A stretch of 64,000 bases of DNA. Source: Streptomyces sp. PsTaAH-137 (GTDB lineage Bacteria > Actinomycetota > Actinomycetes > Streptomycetales > Streptomycetaceae). Each line of letters opens with the position of its first letter. The stretch's first letter is position 1. The stretch covers positions 186,001 through 250,000 of the forward strand of contig NZ_QLLY01000002.1 in NCBI RefSeq assembly GCF_003259365.1. Direction: 5' to 3'. The position numbers and the translations under genes are program-made. The notes beneath the pieces are model-generated. The model had not been told where the DNA came from and made no database searches. It was given only the letters and a program-made list of their open reading frames with translations. Of the stretch, positions 9,235 to 16,971 are shown in pieces.

Positions 9235-9789
9235 TCACCCGGCGTCGGGCACGCCCCGCTCCCCGCCGTCCTGCCGTGGTCCCGGCAGGACCGGCTGCAG
9301 GACGAGCATCCGCTCGACGAGGCGCAGGAACATCGCCACGTCGCGCAGCAGATCGTCGGCGTCGCGGGCGCTGGCCGCGCCGCGGATGCCCGCCTCCGCG
9401 CGGGCCCGGCGGGTGGCGCCGGAGGCGAACAGGACGCTCCACTCGGCCAGTTCGGGCGCTATCTCGGGGAGCACCTCCCAGGCGCTGCGGATCCGGGCGC
9501 GGCGCCTGGGGGTGGGTTCAGGACGGCCACGGGCGGCGAGCACGGCGGCGGCGGTGCGCAGGGCGGCCAGGTGGGCCGTCGCGTACCGCTCGTTCGGCGC
9601 TTCGAGGGTCTCCGCCTCGTCGAGCCCCGTGCGGGCCTGGGCGAGCAGATCGAGGGCGGCGGGCGGCGCGCCGGCCCGGCGCAGCACCGGGTGGACGTCG
9701 CTCGCGGGGCCGGTGGGTGAGGGGGCAGGGCCAGTGGCGGCGCGGCGTCGTGCGGCGGCGGCCGCGGTGGATGCGCGATGTCCGGCCAT
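9235..9789 (-). CDS. SAV_6107-type HEPN domain protein
   Basis: 184-aa, all-alpha, Ala/Arg-rich protein that I recognise as the actinobacterial SAV_6107 HEPN family. After a low-complexity N-terminus, helices from about residue 45 include APNERYATAHLAALRTAAAVLAA, with an R-x4-H arrangement (RYATAH) like the HEPN ribonuclease motif, and WEVLPEIAPELAEWSVLFA. ATG 9789 has AGGAGG 6 bases upstream and is preferred over upstream in-frame starts. It is divergent from the ABC/YhgE/TetR operon, sharing a 187-base spacer that contains a TetR-type operator. No nucleotidyltransferase (MNT) partner lies beside it, so a toxin role is unproven. Confidence 0.75.
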   Translation of the reverse strand: MAGHRASTAAAAARRRAATGPAPSPTGPASDVHPVLRRAGAPPAALDLLAQARTGLDEAETLEAPNERYATAHLAALRTAAAVLAARGRPEPTPRRRARIRSAWEVLPEIAPELAEWSVLFASGATRRARAEAGIRGAASARDADDLLRDVAMFLRLVERMLVLQPVLPGPRQDGGERGVPDAG

Positions 9790-9879
9790 GACGAACCTCC
9801 TGTCGTCTGTGTGACGGCGCAGTGGCCGTATGTGTCGATAGTGGACGACGCCACTGACAATCGGCCCTGACCTGCGACT

Positions 9880-9908
9880 TTGCTTCGATCGAAGGTTCGG
9901 GTTAGTTT
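9880..9908 (+). promoter_or_regulatory. Promoter of the ABC ATPase-YhgE-tetR operon
   Basis: TTGCTT (9880-9885), a 17-base spacer and TAGTTT (9903-9908) form a good vegetative promoter. The spacer includes most of a perfect 12-bp palindrome CTTCGATCGAAG (9883-9894). The expected start point falls inside the inverted repeat at 9909-9932. Confidence 0.6.
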
Positions 9909-9932
9909 TTTGCACTGACCAGTCAGTTCAAA
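9909..9932. promoter_or_regulatory. Probable TetR operator
   Basis: A 24-base inverted repeat with 11-base arms (TTTGCACTGAC and GTCAGTTCAAA, one mismatch) around a central CA. Its core ACTGAC-CA-GTCAGT is symmetric apart from the centre. It starts at the base after the -10 hexamer and covers the predicted start point. The obvious candidate ligand is the TetR protein encoded at the end of the same operon. Confidence 0.65.
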
Positions 9933-9976
9933 AGGTGGTCGGGTCACAAAGGCAGTCGGGTCACAAGGGGAGGGTC

Positions 9977-10750
9977 ATGGACGGGCCGCAGGGCGGGGCC
10001 GCCGTCGTCGCCGCGGGCTTCGGGGTGAAGGGACCGCGGGGCTGGGCGTTCCGCGGCGTCGACATCGACGCGGAGCCGGGGACGCTCGTCGCGGTCGAGG
10101 GGCCGTCCGGCAGCGGGCGCACCTGTCTGCTGCTCGCGCTGACGGGGCGGATGCGCGCGGCCGAGGGCACGGCCCGCGTGGCCGGACTCGGGCTGCCCAA
10201 GCAGATGACCGCCGTCCGCCGGGTGAGCGCGCTCGCGCACGTGCCCGGGGTGACCGATCTCGATCCGGCGCTGACCGTCGCCGAGCATCTGCGGGAGCGG
10301 GCGCTGTTGCAGCGCCGGTTCGACGGCTCGTGGCGCGCGCTGCTGCGCCCGCGCCGGGAGCGCGTGGCCCGGGCCCGGGAGCGGATCGACACCGCGCTGG
10401 CCGGTGCGGGGCTCGATCCGGACACGCTGCCCAAGAAGGCCCGTACGGCCGTGCGCGACCTGGAGCGGGTGGAGGCGCTGCGCCTCTCCCTGGCGCTCGC
10501 CCTCATCGGCCGCCCGCGCCTGATCGGCGTCGACGACACCGACCTGAAGCTCTCGGACCGGGAGCGGGCCGAGATCTGGGACCGGTTGCGCACCATCGCC
10601 GCGGGCGGCATCACGGTGCTCGCCGTGTGCAGCGAGGCCCCCGAGGGCGTGCTCACCGTGTCGACCGCCCCCGCTCGCACCGCCGACCCGTCCACGACCG
10701 ACACCGAGAAGGAGACGGCCGATGCGCTCGCCGAAGCTGGCCGCGCTTGA
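9977..10750 (+). CDS. ABC transporter ATP-binding protein with degenerate motifs
   Basis: 257-aa ABC nucleotide-binding-domain protein, first gene of a three-gene unit. The P-loop region reads VEGPSGSGRTCLLLALTG, so the Walker A lysine is replaced by arginine. The Walker B region is PRLIGVDDTD, with Asp in place of the catalytic Glu, and no LSGGQ-like signature is visible (the region reads TAVRDLERVEALRLSLALAL). The usual Q-loop is also not obvious. ATG 9977 follows GGGAGGG. The 3' end overlaps the YhgE/Pip gene by 29 nt. It may bind but not efficiently hydrolyse ATP, or act as a structural partner of the YhgE protein. ABC fold is certain; activity is doubtful. Confidence 0.85.
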   Translation: MDGPQGGAAVVAAGFGVKGPRGWAFRGVDIDAEPGTLVAVEGPSGSGRTCLLLALTGRMRAAEGTARVAGLGLPKQMTAVRRVSALAHVPGVTDLDPALTVAEHLRERALLQRRFDGSWRALLRPRRERVARARERIDTALAGAGLDPDTLPKKARTAVRDLERVEALRLSLALALIGRPRLIGVDDTDLKLSDRERAEIWDRLRTIAAGGITVLAVCSEAPEGVLTVSTAPARTADPSTTDTEKETADALAEAGRA

Positions 10751-12806
10751 GCTGAGGCGCTTCGGCAGAGGGAAGCTGCCGCGCGCCGCGCTCGTCGCGC
10801 TTCTGCTGCTGCCCCTGCTCTACGGGGCGCTGTACCTGTGGTCCTTCTGGGATCCCTACGGGCGGCTCGACAAGATCCCCGTGGCGCTCGTCAACGACGA
10901 CCAGGGGGCGAAGGCGGGCGGTCAGAAGATCACCGCGGGCGACGACATCACCAAGGGCCTGTACGACAGCGACACCTTCCAGTGGCACGAGGTCGACTCG
11001 GCCCGGGCCGCGAAGGGCGTGGAGGACGGCACGTACTACCTGTCGCTCACCATGCCGAAGGACTTCAGCGAGCGGATCGCGTCCAGCTCCGGAAACGCTC
11101 CCGAGACCGGCGCCCTTCAGGTGCGTACGAACGACGCGAACAACTACATCGTCGGACAGATCTCGCGGACGGTGTTCTCGGAGGTGCGCTCGGCCGCGTC
11201 GACCAACGCGTCGCGTTCGTTCCTCGACAAGATCTTCATCTCCTTCTCGGACATCCACGACGCGACCAAGAAGGCGGCCGACGGCGCGGACGACCTCAGG
11301 GGCGGCATCGGCAAGGCCCAGGAGGGCGCGAAGGATCTGGCCGACGGTCTCAAGGACGCCAAGAAGGGCAGCGGTGACCTGGCGAGCGGTCTGACCAGGC
11401 TCGACAAGGGGGCAGATGACCTGGAGTCGGGGTCCCGGCAGGTCGCGGACGGTACGCGGTTGCTCGCGAGCCGGGTCAACGGCGCGGCCGACCAGGTGCT
11501 GCCCTTCCTCAAGGACAACAAGAAGACGATCGGCGACACCGCGCGGCTCGTGTCCGACTCGGCCGCGGGCGTCCGGCGCCACCTGGACGACCTGGTGAAG
11601 CTCGCCCCCACCGCCCGCCAGGGCGCTCACGCGGGATCGGACATCCTCGCCGCGATCTACGAGCGCCGCTGCACGCAGGCGGTGCTCGACGACCCGGCCT
11701 GCCCGGACCTGAAGAAGGCCATGACGGCGGCCGCCGACGTCGCCACCGTCTCGGACGACCTGAACACCCTCGTCCAGGACCAGAACGGCGATCTGGCGGC
11801 CATGGACCGCAATCTGGCGACGCTCCAGCAGCAGTCCGCCGCCCTCGCCCGGCACGCCCCGACGCTCGACCGGGACGTCGAGAAGGCGGTCGCGCAGATC
11901 AACCGCCTCAACGACGGGGCCGGGCAGGTCGCCGCGGGCGCCAGGACGCTGCACACCGGGCTCGGCACGGCCTCGGCCGGCGCCGACGACCTCGACTCGG
12001 GAGTCGGCAGGCTGGAGACCGGCGCCCAGGACCTCGACGGCGGCATGTACCAACTGGCGGACGGTTCGGGGAAGCTCGCGGGCGGGCTGCACGACGGCGT
12101 CGGGAAGATCCCCGACTACGGCAAGAAGGACCGTGACCAGCGCACCGGAGTGATGGCCGACCCCGTGCAGCTGGCCTCGCAGTCGCTGCACAAGGCGCCC
12201 AACTACGGGACCGGCTTCGCCCCGTACTTCATCCCGCTGTCCCTGTGGGTGGGCGCGATGGTCGCCTACATGCTGATCGCGCCCCTGAACCGGCGGGCGC
12301 TCGCCGTGGGCGCGTCGTCCTGGCGGGTGACGCTGGCGGGCTGGCTGCCGGTGGCCGCGCTCGGCCTGCTCCAGGTGGCGGCCTTGATGTCCGTCCTGCA
12401 CTGGGCGCTCGGGCTCCAGATGCTGCACGCGGCAGGCACCGTCGGCTTCCTGTGCCTGGTCACGGCCTGCTTCGCGGCCATCGTGCAGTGGCTGAACGCA
12501 CGCTTCGGGGCGGCGGGCCGCATCCTCGTCCTCGCCTTCCTGATGCTGCAGCTGACGTCGGCGGGTGGCACGTATCCCGTACAGACCAGTCCGGGCTTCT
12601 TCAACGCGATCCACCCGTTCCTGCCGATGAGCTACGTCGTGGAGGCGCTGCGCCGGCTGATCTCCGGCGGCGGGCTCGGGCCCGTGTGGCAGGCGTGCGC
12701 GGTGCTGGCGGCGTTCACGGCGGGCGCCCTCGCGCTCACCGCCCTGACCGCCCGGCGCAAGCAGGTGTGGACCCTGGACCGGCTGCACCCGGAGCTGAGC
12801 CTGTGA
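10722..12806 (+). CDS. YhgE/Pip domain-containing membrane protein
   Basis: 694-aa protein of the YhgE/Pip (phage infection protein) group, related to ABC-2 permeases. It has an N-terminal membrane segment (about 23-43, LVALLLLPLLYGALYLWSFW) followed by the family sequence DPYGRLDKIPVALVNDDQGA, then a long extracytoplasmic region rich in repeats of the type DGADDLxxGxxxAxxGAxxLAxGL that probably form a helical rod. It ends with about five C-terminal membrane segments (from about residue 505). The ATG 10722 lies inside the preceding ATPase gene, indicating translational coupling, and the TetR gene follows at once. Homologues are linked to type VII-like export or envelope processes, but no substrate is established. 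Confidence 0.88.
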   Translation: MRSPKLAALELRRFGRGKLPRAALVALLLLPLLYGALYLWSFWDPYGRLDKIPVALVNDDQGAKAGGQKITAGDDITKGLYDSDTFQWHEVDSARAAKGVEDGTYYLSLTMPKDFSERIASSSGNAPETGALQVRTNDANNYIVGQISRTVFSEVRSAASTNASRSFLDKIFISFSDIHDATKKAADGADDLRGGIGKAQEGAKDLADGLKDAKKGSGDLASGLTRLDKGADDLESGSRQVADGTRLLASRVNGAADQVLPFLKDNKKTIGDTARLVSDSAAGVRRHLDDLVKLAPTARQGAHAGSDILAAIYERRCTQAVLDDPACPDLKKAMTAAADVATVSDDLNTLVQDQNGDLAAMDRNLATLQQQSAALARHAPTLDRDVEKAVAQINRLNDGAGQVAAGARTLHTGLGTASAGADDLDSGVGRLETGAQDLDGGMYQLADGSGKLAGGLHDGVGKIPDYGKKDRDQRTGVMADPVQLASQSLHKAPNYGTGFAPYFIPLSLWVGAMVAYMLIAPLNRRALAVGASSWRVTLAGWLPVAALGLLQVAALMSVLHWALGLQMLHAAGTVGFLCLVTACFAAIVQWLNARFGAAGRILVLAFLMLQLTSAGGTYPVQTSPGFFNAIHPFLPMSYVVEALRRLISGGGLGPVWQACAVLAAFTAGALALTALTARRKQVWTLDRLHPELSL

Positions 12807-12826
12807 GCGCGCCCGAGGGGCAGCCT

Positions 12827-13468
12827 GTGAGAATCAGGGGCATGGAAAGCAGCACACGGCGCCAGGCCACCCGGCAGAAGCTCTACGAGGCCGCTGTCAC
12901 GCTCATCGCGGAGCAGGGTTTCTCCGCCACGACGGTCGACGAGATCGCCGAGCGCGCCGGGGTGGCGAAGGGCACCGTCTATTACAACTTCGCCAGTAAG
13001 TCGGTCCTCTTCGAGGAGCTGCTGCGGCACGGCGTCGGACTTCTGACCGCCTCCTTGCGGGAAGCGGCGGAGAAGGCTGCAGACAAGGGCGGCAGCAAAG
13101 TCGACGCCCTGGACGCGATGATCCGCGCGGGCCTGGTCTTCATCGACCGGTACCCGGCCTTCACCCAGCTCTACGTGGCCGAGCTGTGGCGCACCAACCG
13201 TGCCTGGCAGTCCACGCTCGCCGTGGTCCGCCAGGAGGCGGTGGCCGTCGTGGAGGGCGTGCTGCGCGACGCCGTGGGCAGCGGCGAGCTGAGCGACGAG
13301 ATCGATGTGCCGCTCACGGCGGCCGCGCTGGTGGGCATGGTCCTGGTGGCGGCCCTGGACTGGCAGGCGTTCCAGCCGGAGCGCTCGCTGGACGACGTGC
13401 ACGCCGCGCTGTCCCTGTTGCTCCAGGGGCGCGTGGGCGGCGGCCAGCCGCTGACCGGAAAGGCATAG
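12827..13468 (+). CDS. TetR/AcrR family transcriptional regulator
   Basis: About 213-aa regulator with a standard N-terminal TetR helix-turn-helix (LIAEQGFSATTVDEIAERAG then GVAKGTVYYNFASK) and a C-terminal ligand-binding domain. Three in-frame starts are possible. GTG 12803 overlaps the YhgE stop. GTG 12827 has GAGGGG 6 bases upstream. ATG 12842 has no spaced ribosome binding site. I choose 12827. It is the last gene of the ATPase-YhgE-tetR unit and probably represses it through the inverted repeat at 9909-9932. A strong hairpin follows. The inducer is unknown. Confidence 0.88.
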   Translation: MRIRGMESSTRRQATRQKLYEAAVTLIAEQGFSATTVDEIAERAGVAKGTVYYNFASKSVLFEELLRHGVGLLTASLREAAEKAADKGGSKVDALDAMIRAGLVFIDRYPAFTQLYVAELWRTNRAWQSTLAVVRQEAVAVVEGVLRDAVGSGELSDEIDVPLTAAALVGMVLVAALDWQAFQPERSLDDVHAALSLLLQGRVGGGQPLTGKA

Positions 13469-13487
13469 GGCACCGGAACACGTAAGA

Positions 13488-13539
13488 GCGCCGGTCCGGC
13501 AAGGCCTGTGACTGCTCATAGGCCTCACCGGACCGGCGC
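13488..13539 (+). terminator. Terminator after tetR
   Basis: Long hairpin: 12-bp perfect outer arms (GCGCCGGTCCGG / CCGGACCGGCGC) enclosing a second 6-bp AGGCCT/AGGCCT stem. It lies 20 bases after the stop codon. Confidence 0.75.
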
Positions 13540-13819
13540 ATCCCCCGTCGTTCCCCCGTGGGATCCCCGTCGTTCCCCCGTCGGTTCTCCCTCGGTCCCC
13601 CGTGCCTCGCTCCCGCCCTGCCGGGCGAGAGGAGCGGTACAAGGGCGCTTCTTCCGTTCCGCCGCCCCGTGTCGGCGGTGCCGGGGGCCGCGCCCTTCCC
13701 CGTGGCCTCCACTCTTCCGTCTACGCAGGTAGAACCCCATCCGCGTACCTACTCATCTCCCCATCTAGGTACGGATACTCAGACCTGCGTGCTCATCCCC
13801 AGGCACGGCGAGTTCTCCA
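13540..13819. other. Spacer with C-run repeats upstream of the DUF4126 gene
   Basis: Non-coding. It contains five runs of four or five C (13542-13601) in a near-tandem repeat with a period of about 22 bases, then several short GTAC-centred dyads (13730-13775) before the DUF4126 start. No -35/-10 pair is convincing enough to call. The G-rich complement could form a quadruplex. Confidence 0.4.
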
Positions 13820-14452
13820 ATGGTTACGATCACCTCCGTGTCCGTACTCCCCCTGGTCTTCACCAGCGGCTGGGCGAGCGGCATCAACGCGTACGCGGTG
13901 GTCCTGCTGCTCGGCGTCTTCGGCGCGACCGGGTTGACCGACGAGGTCCCCGAGTCGCTGCAGCGGCCTGACGTGCTGATCGCGGCGGCCGTGCTCTTCC
14001 TGTGCGAGGCCGTCGCCGACAAGATCCCGTACGTGGACTCGGTGTGGGACTCGGTGCACACCGTGATCCGGCCGGTCGCGGGCGCCGTCGTGGGCGCGCT
14101 GCTCGCCGGGCAGAGCGGGTCGCTGTCCGACCTGGCCGCGGGCGCGATCGGCGGCTCGACGGCGCTGGCCAGCCATGCGGTGAAGGCCGGCACCCGGATG
14201 GCGGTCAACACCTCGCCGGAACCGGCGTCGAACTTCGTGCTGTCCACCGCCGAGGATCTGGGCGTCGCCGGCATCGTGACGTTCGCGATGTTCCATCCGG
14301 TGGCGGCCGCGGTGATCGCGGCGGTGCTGCTCGTCGCCGGGCTGGTGGTCCTGGTCTTCCTCATCAGCCGCATCCGCAGATTCCTGCGCAGACGGGCCCA
14401 GCGGCGCGAGGAGCGACGGATCGCCCGCGAGGGGCCGCAGCCCCCGCCCTGA
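13820..14452 (+). CDS. DUF4126 domain-containing membrane protein
   Basis: 210-aa integral membrane protein of the DUF4126 family. Recognisable features are LPLVFTSGWASGINAYAVVLLLG at the N-terminus, CEAVADKIPYVDSVWDSVHTVIRPVAGA (the conserved E/DK-P-x-D-S-x-WD core) and GSTALASHAVKAGTRMAVNTSPEP. Four to five hydrophobic segments can be drawn and the C-terminus is Arg-rich and cytoplasmic. ATG 13820 gives the best family start; an in-frame GTG at 13838 is an alternative. Function is unknown. It is monocistronic, with 43 bases to the next gene, which has its own -10 box. Confidence 0.87.
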   Translation: MVTITSVSVLPLVFTSGWASGINAYAVVLLLGVFGATGLTDEVPESLQRPDVLIAAAVLFLCEAVADKIPYVDSVWDSVHTVIRPVAGAVVGALLAGQSGSLSDLAAGAIGGSTALASHAVKAGTRMAVNTSPEPASNFVLSTAEDLGVAGIVTFAMFHPVAAAVIAAVLLVAGLVVLVFLISRIRRFLRRRAQRREERRIAREGPQPPP

Positions 14453-14482
14453 CCTGGCGGCGGCGTTGTCGGTGGCGGCCGC

Positions 14483-14488
14483 TACAGT
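14483..14488 (+). promoter_or_regulatory. -10 box for leaderless transcription of the FAD enzyme gene
   Basis: TACAGT ends 7 bases before ATG 14496 and there is no Shine-Dalgarno sequence, so the mRNA probably starts at the A of the start codon. The -35 region is weak. Confidence 0.5.
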
Positions 14489-14495
14489 CCCTGGC

Positions 14496-15992
14496 ATGGC
14501 ACGAATTGCGGTGATCGGCGCGGGGTTGGGCGCCATGGCGGCCGCCGCTCGGCTGGCCGTGGCGGGCCACCGACCGGTGGTCTTCGAGCGCGCGTCGACG
14601 TACGGCGGTGCGGTGGGCCGCTTCGAGCGCGACGGCTTCGCGTTCGACACGGGCCCCGGCCTGCTCCCGCTGCCGGCGGTCTACCGCGACCTGTTCATCA
14701 AGACCGGCAAGGAGCCCCTGGAGGACCTGGTCGGTCTCACCCAGGTGGAGCCCGCCGTGCGGCACGTCTTCGCGGACGGCACGGCGGCCGACCTGCCGAA
14801 CGCCCGGCGGGCGGGCGTCGCCGAGGCGCTGGACGCGACGGTCGGCGCCGGCGCGGGCGCGCGCTGGTCGGCGTTCATGGACCGGGCGCGGGAAGCCTGG
14901 GACCGCTCGCGCCGCCCCCTGCTCGAAGAGCCCCTGTGGCCGAACTGGGAGGTGCTGGCCGAGCGCGAGCCCTACCCGGCCGTCCCGCACAAGCGACTGC
15001 TGCGCAAGGCCCGCACGGCGGCCACGCTCGCCGACATCGGCGACCTGGAGCTCGCCGGGGACCCGCGCCTCGTGGCGCTCCTGGAGAGTTACGCGCTCGC
15101 GTACGGCCTCGATCCCCGTACGGCACCGGCGAGCGCGGCCGTGCTGCCGTACATGGAGCAGACCTTCGGCACCTGGGCGGTGACCGGCGGCATGCGGGCC
15201 CTCGCCGACGCCGTGCACGCGCGCTGCCTGAAGCGGAAGGTCGAGTTCAGATTCGGTGCGGCCGTCACCCGGGTCATGGTGAAGGACGGGCGCGCGGCGG
15301 GCGTCGAGCTGGCCGACGGATCGGTGGAGGACGCGGAGTTCGTGGTGGCCGGTGTCGCGCCCGGCGTGCTCGACGCGCTCGTACCGGGGCCGTCGGTGCG
15401 CGGCGCGGTCCCGGCCCGTGCCGAGGCGGCCGTGCCCAGCCGGCTGACGGTGCATCTCGCGCTGCGCGGCCCCCGCCCCGAGGGCACCCCGCACCGCACG
15501 GTGGTGCACGGGACGGACCGGGCCACCGAGACGGCGTGGCTGTTCGACGGCGCCGCGCGGCCGGACCGGCCCACGGTCACGGTGCTGCGCCCGGGGGACG
15601 CGGCCCAGGTGCCGGACGACGCGCACGAGGCGGTGACCCTCACCGTGACGGTGCCGTCCGGCGCGGCGGTGTCCGACGCCGACGTCGACGCGGTCCTCGC
15701 GGCGGCCGGGCGCGCGGTGCCCGAGCTGCGCGAGCGCCTGCTGTGGCACGAGATCCGCACCCCGCGCGACATCGCGGAGGCGACCGGCGCGGAGGGCGGC
15801 GCCGTGCCCGCGCCCGCGCTGGCGGCGGCGCGGGGCGCGCTGCTCCACCCGGCCAACAGCACACCGCTGCCGGGGCTCCTCGCCGTCGGAGGCTGGTCGC
15901 ACCCGGGCGGCGGACTGCCGCACGCGGGCATGTCGGGGGCGCTGGTGGCCGGACTGGTCGTGGAAGGGCCCGAGTTCCGCGGCTCGCAGTGA
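14496..15992 (+). CDS. FAD-dependent phytoene-desaturase/amine-oxidase-like oxidoreductase
   Basis: 498-aa flavoprotein of the phytoene desaturase/amine oxidase superfamily. The N-terminus has the dinucleotide-binding motif VIGAGLGAMAAAARLAVAGH followed by an acidic/Arg ribose-binding segment (VFERASTYGGAVGRFERDGFAFDTGPGLL). The C-terminus has the FAD-closing motif GLLAVGGWSHPGGGLPHAGMSGALVAGLV. ATG 14496 appears leaderless. No crt or other carotenoid genes are nearby, so a carotenoid role is not supported and the substrate is unknown. An 18-bp stem-loop surrounds the stop codon. Confidence 0.85.
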   Translation: MARIAVIGAGLGAMAAAARLAVAGHRPVVFERASTYGGAVGRFERDGFAFDTGPGLLPLPAVYRDLFIKTGKEPLEDLVGLTQVEPAVRHVFADGTAADLPNARRAGVAEALDATVGAGAGARWSAFMDRAREAWDRSRRPLLEEPLWPNWEVLAEREPYPAVPHKRLLRKARTAATLADIGDLELAGDPRLVALLESYALAYGLDPRTAPASAAVLPYMEQTFGTWAVTGGMRALADAVHARCLKRKVEFRFGAAVTRVMVKDGRAAGVELADGSVEDAEFVVAGVAPGVLDALVPGPSVRGAVPARAEAAVPSRLTVHLALRGPRPEGTPHRTVVHGTDRATETAWLFDGAARPDRPTVTVLRPGDAAQVPDDAHEAVTLTVTVPSGAAVSDADVDAVLAAAGRAVPELRERLLWHEIRTPRDIAEATGAEGGAVPAPALAAARGALLHPANSTPLPGLLAVGGWSHPGGGLPHAGMSGALVAGLVVEGPEFRGSQ

Positions 15993-16015
15993 GCCGGGCC
16001 GCGGAACTCGGGCCC
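15966..16015. terminator. Long bidirectional hairpin around a stop codon
   Basis: 18-bp perfect arms (15966-15983 and 15998-16015) with a 14-base loop that contains the TGA stop of the FAD enzyme gene. It lies between two convergent genes and could terminate both. Confidence 0.7.
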
Positions 16016-16041
16016 ACTCCGTCACGCCAGTGGCGGGACCG

Positions 16042-16926
16042 TCAGTACCGGTACTGCTGCTCCTGCTGATACCCGGTGTCGTACCCGGCGTTGGGGTCGT
16101 GCTGCGGGTACGCGGGATAGGGCTGCTCGGGCGGCAGTTCGCCGCCGTACTCGTCGCCGTCGCGCTGCTGCGGGACCCAGACACCGCCGGGCGGGGTCTC
16201 CCCGCCGTAGCCGCCGCCCGTCGCGTACGGGTCGCCGTAGCTCTGCTGGCCGGTGGCGTACGGGTCCCCGTACTGAGGCTGCTCGGGGTAGCTCTGCGCC
16301 CCGATGTACGGGTCGGAGTACGGGGCCGCGTAGGGCTGCTGCCCGGTGTCGTACCCGTAGCCGTTCTGGTCGTAGCCGTAGGACCCGGTGTCGTAGCCGT
16401 AGCCCTGCTGGTCGCCCTGGTGGGTGGCCTGGGCGTATGCCGCGTCGCTGTAGACGCCGTACTGGCCGGTGTCCTCGGGCATCGGCTCCGGGGCGTACAC
16501 GGAGGTCGACTCGGCCGCGCTCTCCGGCGCCGCCGCGTAGTCGTCCCCGGCCGTGTCCTGCGCGCCCCGCTCGCCCTGCGCGTACTCCAGGTCGGAGACT
16601 TCGAGGGTCGGGTCCTGCCGGACCGTTTCCCTCCTGCCGCGCCGCCCGCTCGGGGCCTCCGCCGCCGGGTCGCCCTTCTTGAGGGCCCAGCCGGACGCGA
16701 AGCCGCGGCGGAACGACAGCGTGACGTAGGTCTGCCCGATCGCGAAGGCGATGGCGCCGAGCCCGATGACGATCACCGAGGGCATCAGGACGCCGAGGAC
16801 CACCCCGAGAAAGCCGCCGAAGGCGAGCAGCCGCCAGCGCAGCCTCGCCTTGTACTGCAGCAGCACCTCACCGAGCAGCCACAGCGCCACCAGTCCGAAC
16901 GCGATATAGAGGACCGCCCAGCCCAT
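16042..16926 (-). CDS. Membrane protein with Tyr/Gly/Gln-rich low-complexity tail
   Basis: 294-aa protein. The first roughly 75 residues contain three hydrophobic segments (WAVLYIAFGLVALWLLGEVLL, LLAFGGFLGVVLGVLM, VIVIGLGAIAFAIG) followed by a conserved cytoplasmic turn (TLSFRRGFASGWALKKGDP). From about residue 150 to the end the chain is almost entirely Tyr, Gly, Gln, Asp, Pro and Ser, with repeats such as YGDPYATG (twice) and YGYDTG, resembling prion-like disordered regions. It starts at ATG 16926, 45 bases downstream of metF on the same strand, so co-transcription is possible. I do not recognise a function. Confidence 0.78.
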   Translation of the reverse strand: MGWAVLYIAFGLVALWLLGEVLLQYKARLRWRLLAFGGFLGVVLGVLMPSVIVIGLGAIAFAIGQTYVTLSFRRGFASGWALKKGDPAAEAPSGRRGRRETVRQDPTLEVSDLEYAQGERGAQDTAGDDYAAAPESAAESTSVYAPEPMPEDTGQYGVYSDAAYAQATHQGDQQGYGYDTGSYGYDQNGYGYDTGQQPYAAPYSDPYIGAQSYPEQPQYGDPYATGQQSYGDPYATGGGYGGETPPGGVWVPQQRDGDEYGGELPPEQPYPAYPQHDPNAGYDTGYQQEQQYRY

Positions 16927-16971
16927 GTACGCCCCTCTCGTACGGCCGCAGCCCCGGGTGGGTACGGCCCA

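Noticed and set aside
10653..12788. 711-codon open frame on the minus strand
   Set aside because: Antisense shadow of the YhgE/Pip gene with no recognisable domain.
14496..15992. Possible carotenoid (crt) cluster
   Set aside because: The FAD enzyme resembles phytoene desaturase, but no phytoene synthase, cyclase or prenyltransferase gene is near it.
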